The notes beneath the pieces were generated by a model. The model was not told the DNA's origin. It did not search any database and saw nothing but the letters and a program-made list of their open reading frames with translations. A DNA stretch of 14,107 nucleotides from Burkholderiales bacterium (lineage in GTDB: Bacteria > Pseudomonadota > Gammaproteobacteria > Burkholderiales > Burkholderiaceae_C): assembly GCA_028869035.1 (NCBI GenBank), contig JAGWTL010000034.1, positions 1 to 14,107 of the forward strand. Reading direction: 5' to 3'. The translations under genes and the position numbers were made by a program. Position 1 is the first letter of the stretch; each line of letters begins with the position of its first letter. Below, piece after piece: positions 6,223-12,065 of the stretch.

Positions 6223-6259
6223 CACAAGTCAAAGTTCCGGCGGCCCATCTCTTTACACT
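6219..6259 (+). promoter_or_regulatory. FNR/ANR-type site and -10 of the stress-protein promoter
   Basis: TTGAC-ACAA-GTCAA (6219-6232) is a perfect dyad of the CRP/FNR-family shape TTGAN-N4-NTCAA; canonical FNR/ANR sites read TTGAT-N4-ATCAA. A -10-like TACACT (6254-6259) lies downstream, giving an inferred start near 6267, so the dyad centre (6225.5) falls at -41.5, the class II activator position. No independent -35 is needed. The site overlaps the TGA stop of the upstream lysR. Confidence 0.6.
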
Positions 6260-6284
6260 GACTACACCCACAAAGGAGTGCACC

Positions 6285-6707
6285 ATGAAAATTCTTCTGG
6301 CTGTCGATGGCAGCGAGTACACCAAAAAAATGCTGGCCTACCTGACCACGCATGACAGTCTGTTCAGCGCCGACCATAGCTACACCATCTTCACGGCCCA
6401 GCCCCAGCTGCCTCCCCGTGCCCGTGCCGCCGTGGGCAAGGAAATCGTCGACAAGTACCACACCGAAGAAGCCGAGAAGATCGTGGCCCCGGTCTCCAAG
6501 TTCCTGGCCCGCCATGGCATCGAAGCCAAGAGCCAGTGGAAGATCGGCCCGGCCGGCGAGACCATCGCCAAGGTGGCCGAGTCCGGCAAGTTCGACCTGG
6601 TCGTCATGGGCTCCCACGGCCACGGCGCCCTGGGCAACCTGGTGATGGGTTCGGTCGCCACGCAGGTGCTGGCGCACTGCGGAGTGCCGGTGCTGCTGGT
6701 CCGCTGA
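6285..6707 (+). CDS. Universal stress protein, UspA family
   Basis: The 140-residue protein is a single Usp domain, a cytoplasmic ATP-binding alpha/beta fold. It starts with the typical MKILLAVDGSEYT and ends with the nucleotide loop G-SH-G-HGALGNLVM-GS (residues 109-123), matching the GxxG-9x-G(S/T) pattern of ATP-binding members. Family members help cells survive starvation, oxygen limitation and other stress; the direct target is usually unknown. The ATG at 6285 follows GGAG (6275-6278) by 6 nt. A perfect FNR-like dyad at -41.5 from the inferred start suggests induction under low oxygen, as known for some beta- and gamma-proteobacterial Usp genes. It is monocistronic, with an imperfect hairpin after its stop in the convergent gap. 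Confidence 0.95.
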   Translation: MKILLAVDGSEYTKKMLAYLTTHDSLFSADHSYTIFTAQPQLPPRARAAVGKEIVDKYHTEEAEKIVAPVSKFLARHGIEAKSQWKIGPAGETIAKVAESGKFDLVVMGSHGHGALGNLVMGSVATQVLAHCGVPVLLVR

Positions 6708-6727
6708 GCCACAGCCCACTCACGCGC

Positions 6728-6757
6728 GCCGTCACCGCTGCCCCGGCGGTTGGCGGC
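6728..6757. terminator. Imperfect hairpin in the convergent gap (candidate terminator)
   Basis: Arms 6728-6738 and 6746-6757 pair over 11 bp with one T-G wobble and one bulged T around a 7-nt loop. GTTTCT follows on the plus strand. It lies between the stops of the stress protein (6707) and the M14 peptidase (6785) and could serve both. Confidence 0.4.
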
Positions 6758-6784
6758 GTTTCTGCGTCGGGCTCCGCTGGCTCT

Positions 6785-7633
6785 TCAACGTTGCAGCGGC
6801 GCTGCCTGCGGCTCGGCCTCAACACCGGCCAGCGTCACGCCCATCCATTGCCGCAAGTCGGCCCACATGCGCTGAATCTCGACATTGCGCGGCGTCAGCA
6901 GGGCGCTGGGGAGTTCGATCGTCACCACGGGCATGCCCTTGTGCACGCCGCCGTAGTTGCCCAGCGAGCCCGGGAAGATGCCGACCTGGTCCAGGTAGAG
7001 CCGGCCCAGGCGACGCGGCGGCTCGATCGGGCCATCGAAGTCGAGCACGCCATAGGGCGCGTGGATGCTCACGATGAGGTTGGGCTTGAAACGCTGCATC
7101 TCGTCGTGCAGGAAACGGCTTTCGGGTTCGCTCAGCGGCATCCTGCCCGGCCAGCGCCGCGGGTCCTTGCGGGCGCGCTTCTCCCAGTAGATCGCGGCGT
7201 CGCGCTCCCAGTTGGGCGTGGGGAAATTGCGGTTGAGGTCCACACCATTGGCATTGACACGGCGTGCCGGCTTGTCGAACAGGCCATCGGGATTGAGCGC
7301 AGGTATGAAGCGCCAGTGGATCGCCTCCGGCGTACCCTGCGCCAGCCGGATCCAGTGCAAAGCCACCGAAGCCGATGACAGCTCGTCCCCATGCATGCCG
7401 CCGATCACCAGGACGCGCAAACGCGTTGTGGGCGGTTGGACATCACGCGTGTAGATCATCCGGCCCTTGACGCTGCGCCCATCGCTGGGCTGCAACTGCG
7501 TCGCCTGGCACAGGGCCCAGCTCACGTTCGGCAAGCGTGCATAGAACTCGTCGCAGGCGCGCCCATTGGCCTGCGCGCTCATGGCCAGCAGCAGCGGCAC
7601 TGCGGCTGCCGCCATCCGTTTACAGAAACCCAT
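6785..7633 (-). CDS. Secreted M14-family zinc carboxypeptidase/amidase, MpaA-like
   Basis: The 282-residue protein has a signal peptide (about 1-22, K5/R6 then AAAAVPLLLAMSAQA) and a peptidase M14 domain. Zinc ligands fit H81 and E84 in GGMHGDE and H191 in VSIHAP. Substrate-binding residues appear in NPDG (114-117) and NGVDLNRNFP (129-138, R135), and the catalytic glutamate is E240 in TIELPS. The compact domain and the NPDG/NxVDLNRNFP set resemble MpaA-type murein peptide amidases, which cut the gamma-D-Glu-diaminopimelate bond of peptidoglycan peptides. A periplasmic role in wall-peptide processing is therefore likely, though other substrates are possible. The ATG at 7633 has no Shine-Dalgarno and lies 6 nt after TAGAAT; an ATG at codon 7 would shorten the signal's positive end. 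It diverges from the flavin reductase by 43 bp. Confidence 0.88.
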   Translation of the reverse strand: MGFCKRMAAAAVPLLLAMSAQANGRACDEFYARLPNVSWALCQATQLQPSDGRSVKGRMIYTRDVQPPTTRLRVLVIGGMHGDELSSASVALHWIRLAQGTPEAIHWRFIPALNPDGLFDKPARRVNANGVDLNRNFPTPNWERDAAIYWEKRARKDPRRWPGRMPLSEPESRFLHDEMQRFKPNLIVSIHAPYGVLDFDGPIEPPRRLGRLYLDQVGIFPGSLGNYGGVHKGMPVVTIELPSALLTPRNVEIQRMWADLRQWMGVTLAGVEAEPQAAPLQR

Positions 7634-7639
7634 GCCGGC

Positions 7640-7670
7640 ATTCTAGGGCGCGCCCAATTTCAGGTAAATT
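7640..7670. promoter_or_regulatory. Overlapping divergent promoters around a GGGCGCGCCC palindrome
   Basis: Minus strand: TAGAAT (plus 7640-7645) with TTTACC (plus 7663-7668) at 17 bp spacing, ending 6 nt before the peptidase ATG. Plus strand: TAAATT (7665-7670), ending 6 nt before the reductase ATG, with a weak TTCTAG (7641-7646) at 18 bp. Each -10 thus overlaps the other promoter's -35. Between them lies the perfect palindrome GGGCGCGCCC (7646-7655), a possible shared operator. Confidence 0.45.
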
Positions 7671-7676
7671 GCACGC

Positions 7677-8195
7677 ATGTCCGTTTCTTCCCCGGGATCG
7701 CGCGCCCGCCCTCCGAGCTTCACCCAGACCGAATTCCGCGCAGCCTTGGGCATGTTCGCCACCGGCGTCACCATCGTCACCGCACGTGCGGCCAACGGCA
7801 GGTTGGTGGGCCTGACCGCCAACTCCTTCAACTCGGTCTCCCTGAACCCACCGCTGGTGCTCTGGAGCCTGGCGCGCGCGGCGGCCTCCATGGCCGTGTT
7901 CAGCGCCGGCTCGCACTACGCCATCAATGTACTGGCCGCCGACCAGCTGGAACTTGCGCAGCGCTTCGCCGCCAAAGGCGTGGACCGCTGGGCCGGTGTG
8001 GCCCATGCCGAGGGTGTGGCCGGCGCCCCGGTGCTGACCGGTGCCGCAGCCACCTTCGAATGTTTCAACCGCAGCCGTTATGAAGAGGGCGACCACGTGA
8101 TCTTCGTCGGCGAGGTCGAGCGCTGCACGCAGCGGGCCGATGCTTCGCCCCTGCTCTTCCACGGCGGCAAGTTCTACGCCGAACACCCCTTGTGA
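7677..8195 (+). CDS. Flavin reductase family protein (FMN-binding split barrel)
   Basis: The 172-residue protein is of normal length for small NAD(P)H:flavin oxidoreductases. After a disordered start (1-15), the flavin-binding core shows FRAALGMFATGVTIVTA (about 20-36), GLTANSFNSVSLNPPLVLWSL (about 45-65) and HYAINVLA, and ends with the usual FHGGKFY. Such enzymes reduce FMN or FAD for a partner monooxygenase (HpaC/RutF type) or bind flavin tightly themselves. No monooxygenase gene lies beside it, so the partner is unknown. The ATG at 7677 lacks a spaced Shine-Dalgarno (AGG 12 nt upstream only) and follows TAAATT by 6 nt, suggesting a leaderless mRNA. It diverges from the M14 peptidase and is followed by a gap with three inverted repeats. 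Confidence 0.92.
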   Translation: MSVSSPGSRARPPSFTQTEFRAALGMFATGVTIVTARAANGRLVGLTANSFNSVSLNPPLVLWSLARAAASMAVFSAGSHYAINVLAADQLELAQRFAAKGVDRWAGVAHAEGVAGAPVLTGAAATFECFNRSRYEEGDHVIFVGEVERCTQRADASPLLFHGGKFYAEHPL

Positions 8196-8244
8196 TGTTG
8201 CGCATCCCCAGGCTCCGCTCCCTTCGTTCGCTAACCGCCGTAGT

Positions 8245-8265
8245 GCCTTGTCCGAAGTCCAAGGC
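8245..8265. repeat. Inverted repeat 1 in the flavin reductase-EamA gap
   Basis: GCCTTG-N9-CAAGGC forms a perfect 6-bp stem 50 nt after the flavin reductase stop. It is the first of three inverted repeats in the 237-base gap (8196-8432). Confidence 0.4.
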
Positions 8266-8277
8266 TCTTCACCCTGC

Positions 8278-8301
8278 CCAAGCCTGCGCAGGCAGGCTTG
8301 G
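8278..8301. repeat. Inverted repeat 2: perfect 10-bp hairpin
   Basis: CCAAGCCTGC, loop GCAG and GCAGGCTTGG form a perfect 10-bp GC-rich stem. There is no T-run on either side. The form (short perfect palindrome in an intergenic gap beside others) resembles dispersed REP-type elements of GC-rich bacteria. It could also act as the end of the flavin reductase transcript. Confidence 0.55.
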
Positions 8302-8333
8302 AGCCGCAGGTCTCAGCCCCCCTTGCAGGGCAC

Positions 8334-8370
8334 AACGCCAGTGGCCCGGCCAAGCCGGTTCCACGGCGTT
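8334..8370. repeat. Inverted repeat 3: long imperfect hairpin
   Basis: AACGCC/GGCGTT, GTGG/CCAC and CCGGC/GCCGG nest into a 15-bp stem with one bulged A (8340), a C/TT internal loop and a CAA loop (8351-8353). It ends 62 bases before the EamA start codon, so it may lie in that gene's leader. Confidence 0.55.
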
Positions 8371-8432
8371 CTCCGATAAACCGCCTTCATACGCGCATCT
8401 CCGCCTTGCGCAACAAACGCTGGGTTACTGAG

Positions 8433-9335
8433 ATGCATCCGCCCGCACGCAAGGACCACCTTGACGGTGTGGCCGCCGGCATCCTGCTGGCCTGCTGCAT
8501 GTTCTGGGGCTTCCAGCAGGTGCTGGTGAAAGCCACGCTGCCGGAACTGCCGCCGATCTTCCAGGCCGCGCTGCGCTTTGTCGGGGCCACCGTGCTGCTG
8601 ATGCTCTGGTGCCGCTGGCGCGGCGTGGCCCTGTTCGCGCACGACGCCACGCTGTGGCCGGGCCTGCTGGCCGGCGCGCTGTTCGCCGGTGAATTCGCCT
8701 GCCTCTACATCGGCCTGCAGCACACCACCGCCTCGCGCCTCACCGTCTTTCTCTACACCTCGCCCTTCTGGGTGGCCCTGGTGCTGCCGCTGCTAGTGCG
8801 GGCCGAACGCCTGCGCGCGGTCCAGTGGCTGGGCCTCTTGCTGGCCTTCATCGCCCTGGTGTTCGCCATGCGTGAGAGTTTTGTCGCGCCCACGACCGAC
8901 GGACAGTTGCTCGGCGACCTGCTGGCCCTGACGGCCGGCCTGTCCTGGGGCCTGACCACCGTGACCATACGCGCCAGCACCCTGGCCCGGGCATCGGCGG
9001 AAAAACTGCTGTTCTACCAGGTGGCCGTCAGCGCGGTCGCCTTGCCGCTGCTTTCGCTGGCGCTCGGTGAACGCTGGGGCTGGCAGTTCAGCCCCTTTGC
9101 CATCGGCTCGCTCTTGCTGCAGACCGTGGTGGGGGCGTTCGCCAGTTACCTGGTCTGGATGTGGATGCTGGGGCGCTACCCGGCCACCAAAATTTCGGCC
9201 TTCGCTTTTCTCACACCCCTGTTTGCGCTGCTGTTCGGCGCCTTGTGGTTGCACGAACCACTCACGCCCAGCCTGCTGGCAGCGCTGGCCATGGTGGCCG
9301 TGGGCATCGTGCTGGTGAACCGCAGGTCTGGCTGA
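8433..9335 (+). CDS. EamA (DMT superfamily) inner-membrane transporter
   Basis: The 300-residue protein has about ten hydrophobic helices in two homologous EamA halves (about residues 12-140 and 155-297). Recognisable marks are the first-helix FWGFQQVLVK, FxGEFACLYIGLQHTTASRLTVFLYTSPFWVAL at the end of half one, and GAFASYLVWMWMLGRYPATKISAFAFLTPLFALLFG in half two. The family exports or takes up amino acids, nucleotides or other metabolites; the substrate cannot be told from sequence. The ATG at 8433 fits the family start before helix 1. It has only GGG 8 nt upstream as a weak ribosome site, and longer in-frame starts (for example 8298) would run through the intergenic hairpins. It converges on the Bug-protein gene with 28 bases between the stops. 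Confidence 0.92.
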   Translation: MHPPARKDHLDGVAAGILLACCMFWGFQQVLVKATLPELPPIFQAALRFVGATVLLMLWCRWRGVALFAHDATLWPGLLAGALFAGEFACLYIGLQHTTASRLTVFLYTSPFWVALVLPLLVRAERLRAVQWLGLLLAFIALVFAMRESFVAPTTDGQLLGDLLALTAGLSWGLTTVTIRASTLARASAEKLLFYQVAVSAVALPLLSLALGERWGWQFSPFAIGSLLLQTVVGAFASYLVWMWMLGRYPATKISAFAFLTPLFALLFGALWLHEPLTPSLLAALAMVAVGIVLVNRRSG

Positions 9336-9363
9336 GCGGTTTCCCGCCCAGCCCCCTGCTGAA

Positions 9364-10362
9364 TCAGATCTTGCCGGCCGCCTTGAGGCGATCGATCGTG
9401 GCCTTCTCGGCCACGAAGGTGCGCTCGGCATAGGCCGTGTACTCGGCCGTGCCCATGTAGATCACCGGCTGGTAGAACTTGTCCAGCGTGTCGAGCACAC
9501 GCTGGTCCTCCAGGGTCTGGCGGAAGGCGTCGTGCAGGATCTTGACGATGGCCGGGTCCATGTTCTTGGGCCCGCCGATGCCGAAGGGCGATTCGCTCAC
9601 CGTGTCCCAGCCGCTTTCCTTGACGGTGGGCACATCGGGGAAGGCCTTGTTACGCTTGCTGCCCAGCGTGGCCAGCAGATTGAGCGTGCCGGCGCGGACA
9701 TGGGGCGCGAATTCCGTGGTGCCGCTCATGAGAGGAATGTGCCCGCCCAGGATGGCCTGCAGGATCTCGGCCGAGCCCTTGTAGGGGATGTCCTGCAGCG
9801 TGATGCCGGCCTTGATGGCGAATTCCTCGATGGCCAGGTGCGGCGTGGTGCCGGTGCCGGTGTGCCCGTAGTTGACCTTGCCCGGGTTGGCCTTGGCATA
9901 GGCCACCATTTCCTTGAGGGTCTTGTAGGGCGCGTCGGGGCGGGCAGCCAGGCCGAAGGTGTAGCCGGTGAGGCAGACGATGTGCGTGATGTCCTTGACC
10001 GGATCGAAGGGCATTTTCTGCATGTGCGGCAGACGGTAGATGCCCAGGGGCAGCTGCGTGAGCGTGTAGCCGTCGGGTTTGGCCTGCAGCATGGCCGTGG
10101 CGCCCAGCGTGCCGCCCACGCCCGGCTTGTTCTCCACGATCATGGTGCCGCCCAGGGCGCGGCCGGCCGCTTCAGCAAAGGCGCGCATCACGGCGTCGCT
10201 GCTGCCTCCTGTGGGCCAGGGCGCGATCAGGGTGATGGGGCGGTTGGGGAACTTGTCCTGGGCCAGCGCCCAAGGGCTGACCAGCGCCGGTGCGGCCGCC
10301 AGTGCGGCGCTGCGTGTGATGAGCTGGCGGCGGCTCAGGGAACGGCTGGGGGTTGCTGTCAT
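9364..10362 (-). CDS. Bug-type tripartite tricarboxylate receptor (periplasmic binding protein)
   Basis: The 332-residue protein is a TctC/Bug-family solute receptor that binds carboxylates, nicotinate-like or other small organic ligands in the periplasm. The N-terminus has a Tat-like signal, SRRQLIT (10-16), then a hydrophobic stretch and a probable cut after ALA (34). The mature part starts FPNRPITLIAPWPTGGSSD (about 38-56, family glycine loop), followed by the typical IVENKPGVGG. The ATG at 10362 follows AGGAG by 6 nt. No tctA/tctB membrane genes adjoin, which is usual for Bug proteins in Burkholderiales, where orphan receptors number in the dozens. The ligand is unknown. A role in carbon-source sensing or transport near the dicarboxylate-degrading genes to the right is only contextual. 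It diverges from the TfoX-domain gene across 104 bp. Confidence 0.94.
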   Translation of the reverse strand: MTATPSRSLSRRQLITRSAALAAAPALVSPWALAQDKFPNRPITLIAPWPTGGSSDAVMRAFAEAAGRALGGTMIVENKPGVGGTLGATAMLQAKPDGYTLTQLPLGIYRLPHMQKMPFDPVKDITHIVCLTGYTFGLAARPDAPYKTLKEMVAYAKANPGKVNYGHTGTGTTPHLAIEEFAIKAGITLQDIPYKGSAEILQAILGGHIPLMSGTTEFAPHVRAGTLNLLATLGSKRNKAFPDVPTVKESGWDTVSESPFGIGGPKNMDPAIVKILHDAFRQTLEDQRVLDTLDKFYQPVIYMGTAEYTAYAERTFVAEKATIDRLKAAGKI

Positions 10363-10453
10363 GTCTGTCTCCTGTTGATGGGCATCATCGTCTGATTGTG
10401 ATCCGGCTCGCACGGGCAGACTGTCACCTAGGTGCGGCCGTGCATGCCACCGG

Positions 10454-10459
10454 TATAGT
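10454..10459 (+). promoter_or_regulatory. -10 of the TfoX-domain gene, implying a leaderless mRNA
   Basis: TATAGT, 5 of 6 consensus bases, ends 7 nt before the ATG at 10467. No Shine-Dalgarno lies between (gcagcgc). There is no clear -35 at 16-18 bp. Confidence 0.45.
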
Positions 10460-10466
10460 GCAGCGC

Positions 10467-10820
10467 ATGGTGCGCCGCAACGAGTTCCTCTCCCTGGTGC
10501 TGGACCTGATGGCGCCGCTGGGCGCCATCTCGTCACGCGCCATGTTCGGCGGCCACGGCCTCTACTGCAATGGCCTGTTCATCGCCCTCGTCGCCAATGA
10601 CAAGCTCTACTTCAAGGCCGACACGCAGAGCCAGCCCCGTTTCGAATCCGCCGGCCTGCAACGCTTCCGGTACACGGCGCGCGGCAAGACGGTGCAGCTG
10701 ATGTACTACGAAGCCCCGGCCGAGGTCTACGAGAACAGCCAGGCCATGGCCGGATGGGGCCAGTTCGCCCTGGCCGCCGCTGTGCGGGCACGGCGGCCGG
10801 CGCGCAAAAAACTCGACTAG
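10467..10820 (+). CDS. TfoX N-terminal-domain protein
   Basis: The 117-residue protein consists almost wholly of a TfoX-N domain (about residues 10-100), with the typical SSRAMFGGHGLYCNGLFIALVANDKLYFKAD segment and a YYEAP motif before a helix. It ends in a basic tail (RARRPARKKLD). TfoX/Sxy proteins with an extra C-terminal domain induce competence genes in gamma-proteobacteria. Stand-alone N-domains like this one are widespread and their role is unknown, so a competence function should not be assumed. The ATG at 10467 lacks a ribosome site and follows TATAGT by 7 nt. Its TAG stop shares the palindrome CTAG with the stop of the convergent CoA-transferase gene, a 4-bp overlap. Confidence 0.88.
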   Translation: MVRRNEFLSLVLDLMAPLGAISSRAMFGGHGLYCNGLFIALVANDKLYFKADTQSQPRFESAGLQRFRYTARGKTVQLMYYEAPAEVYENSQAMAGWGQFALAAAVRARRPARKKLD

Positions 10821-12064
10821 ACAATACCGCTGGCGCGCAGCGCAGCGATACGCGTCGCGTCCAGTCCCAGTCCGGCCAGCACCTCCTCGGTATGCTCGCC
10901 CAGCGCCGGCGGCGCGCGGTGCAGCACGGGCGGTGTCGCGCTCAGGCGCAAGGGGCTGGCCACACTGCGGATCTCGGACACACCCTCGGCCGCCAGGGCC
11001 TGCGGCGAGCGTGCCTGTGTGATGGCCAGGCCGCGTGCCTGCACCTGCGCGTCGGCAAAAGCCTGGCCTATGTCGTTGATCGGTCCGCAGGGCACGGCCC
11101 TGTGTTCCAGCGCGGCGATCCATTCGGCCGTGCTGCGTGTGCGTGTGATGGCCTCCAGTTGCGGCACCAGGGTCTCGCGGTGCAGCACACGCTGCGGGTT
11201 GCTGGCGTAACGCGCGTCCTGCGCCAGTTCGGGCCGTCCCGCCACTTCGCAGAAACGCGCGAACTGGCCATCGTTGCCTATGGCCAGCAGCATGGCACCG
11301 TCCTGGGTGGGCATGTCCTGGTAGGGCACGAGGCTGGGGTGGCTGTTGCCCTGGCGCTGCGGCACCTTGCCGGTGTTGAGAAAGCCGCCGGCCTGGTTGG
11401 CCAGGATGGCCATGCCCACGTCGAGCAGGGACATGTCGATGTGCTGGCCCTCGCCCGTACGGTGCCGCACTTCCAGCGCTGCCAGGATGGCGGTTGATGC
11501 GTAGACCCCCGTGAAGATATCGGTCAGCGCCACACCCACACGCTGCGGGCCGCCGCCGGGTACCTCGTCGGGTCGGCCGGTGATGCTCATCATGCCGCTC
11601 ATGGCCTGCACCATGAGGTCATAGCCGGCGCGCTCGGCATAGGGCCCGTCCTGGCCGAAGCCGGTGACCGAGCAGTAGATGAGTTTGGGGTTGACCGGCT
11701 TGAGGCTCGCGTAGTCCAGGCCATAGTGCGCCAGGCCACCGACCTTGAAGTTCTCCACCAGCACGTCACTTTGCTCTGCCAGCTGGCGGATCAGCGCCTG
11801 GCCTTCGGGCTTGGCAATGTCCACCGTGATGGAGCGCTTGTTGCGATTGGCGCAGGCGTAGTAAGCCGCATGCGCGGTGTCGTTGCCCTGCGCGTCCTTC
11901 AGGAAGGGCGGGCCCCAGTGGCGCGTGTCGTCACCGGCGCCGGGGCGCTCGATCTTCACCACGTCGGCGCCCAGGTCCGCGAGGATCTGGGTGCACCAGG
12001 GCCCCGCAAGCACACGGGACAGGTCCAGCACCTTGATGTGGGGCAGGGCGGCAGGTTTGCTCAT
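10817..12064 (-). CDS. CaiB/BaiF-family CoA-transferase, probably glutarate CoA-transferase (GcdG-like)
   Basis: The 415-residue protein is a class III CoA-transferase. It begins with the family start (IKVLDLSRVLAGPWCTQILADLGADVVKIERPGAGDDTR, 10-48), carries NRNKRSITVDIAKPEG (73-88) and ends with GEHTEEVLAGLGL. The catalytic aspartate aligns with D182 in VALTDIFTG (compare Asp169 of formyl-CoA transferase). The ATG at 12064 is one base after the stop of gcdH, with no ribosome site of its own, so translation is probably coupled. Its pairing with glutaryl-CoA dehydrogenase suggests it moves CoA from succinyl-CoA to glutarate, as GcdG does in pseudomonads and SUGCT in mammals. Specificity is inferred from context; related enzymes use other dicarboxylates. 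Its stop overlaps that of the convergent TfoX gene. Confidence 0.93.
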   Translation of the reverse strand: MSKPAALPHIKVLDLSRVLAGPWCTQILADLGADVVKIERPGAGDDTRHWGPPFLKDAQGNDTAHAAYYACANRNKRSITVDIAKPEGQALIRQLAEQSDVLVENFKVGGLAHYGLDYASLKPVNPKLIYCSVTGFGQDGPYAERAGYDLMVQAMSGMMSITGRPDEVPGGGPQRVGVALTDIFTGVYASTAILAALEVRHRTGEGQHIDMSLLDVGMAILANQAGGFLNTGKVPQRQGNSHPSLVPYQDMPTQDGAMLLAIGNDGQFARFCEVAGRPELAQDARYASNPQRVLHRETLVPQLEAITRTRSTAEWIAALEHRAVPCGPINDIGQAFADAQVQARGLAITQARSPQALAAEGVSEIRSVASPLRLSATPPVLHRAPPALGEHTEEVLAGLGLDATRIAALRASGIV

Positions 12065-12065
12065 C

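Noticed and set aside
6219..6224. TTGACA as an ordinary sigma-70 -35
   Set aside because: No -10-like hexamer lies 16-18 bp downstream (6241-6247 is GC-rich); the base pattern is better explained as one arm of the FNR-type dyad.
10363..10536. N-terminal extension of the Bug protein to 10536
   Set aside because: It would place 58 Arg/Pro/Gly-rich residues before the signal peptide and overlap the TfoX gene; AGGAG and the Tat-like signal fix the start at 10362.
10467..10820. Competence regulator Sxy/TfoX
   Set aside because: Only the N-terminal domain is present; stand-alone copies are common in bacteria and have no established link to competence.
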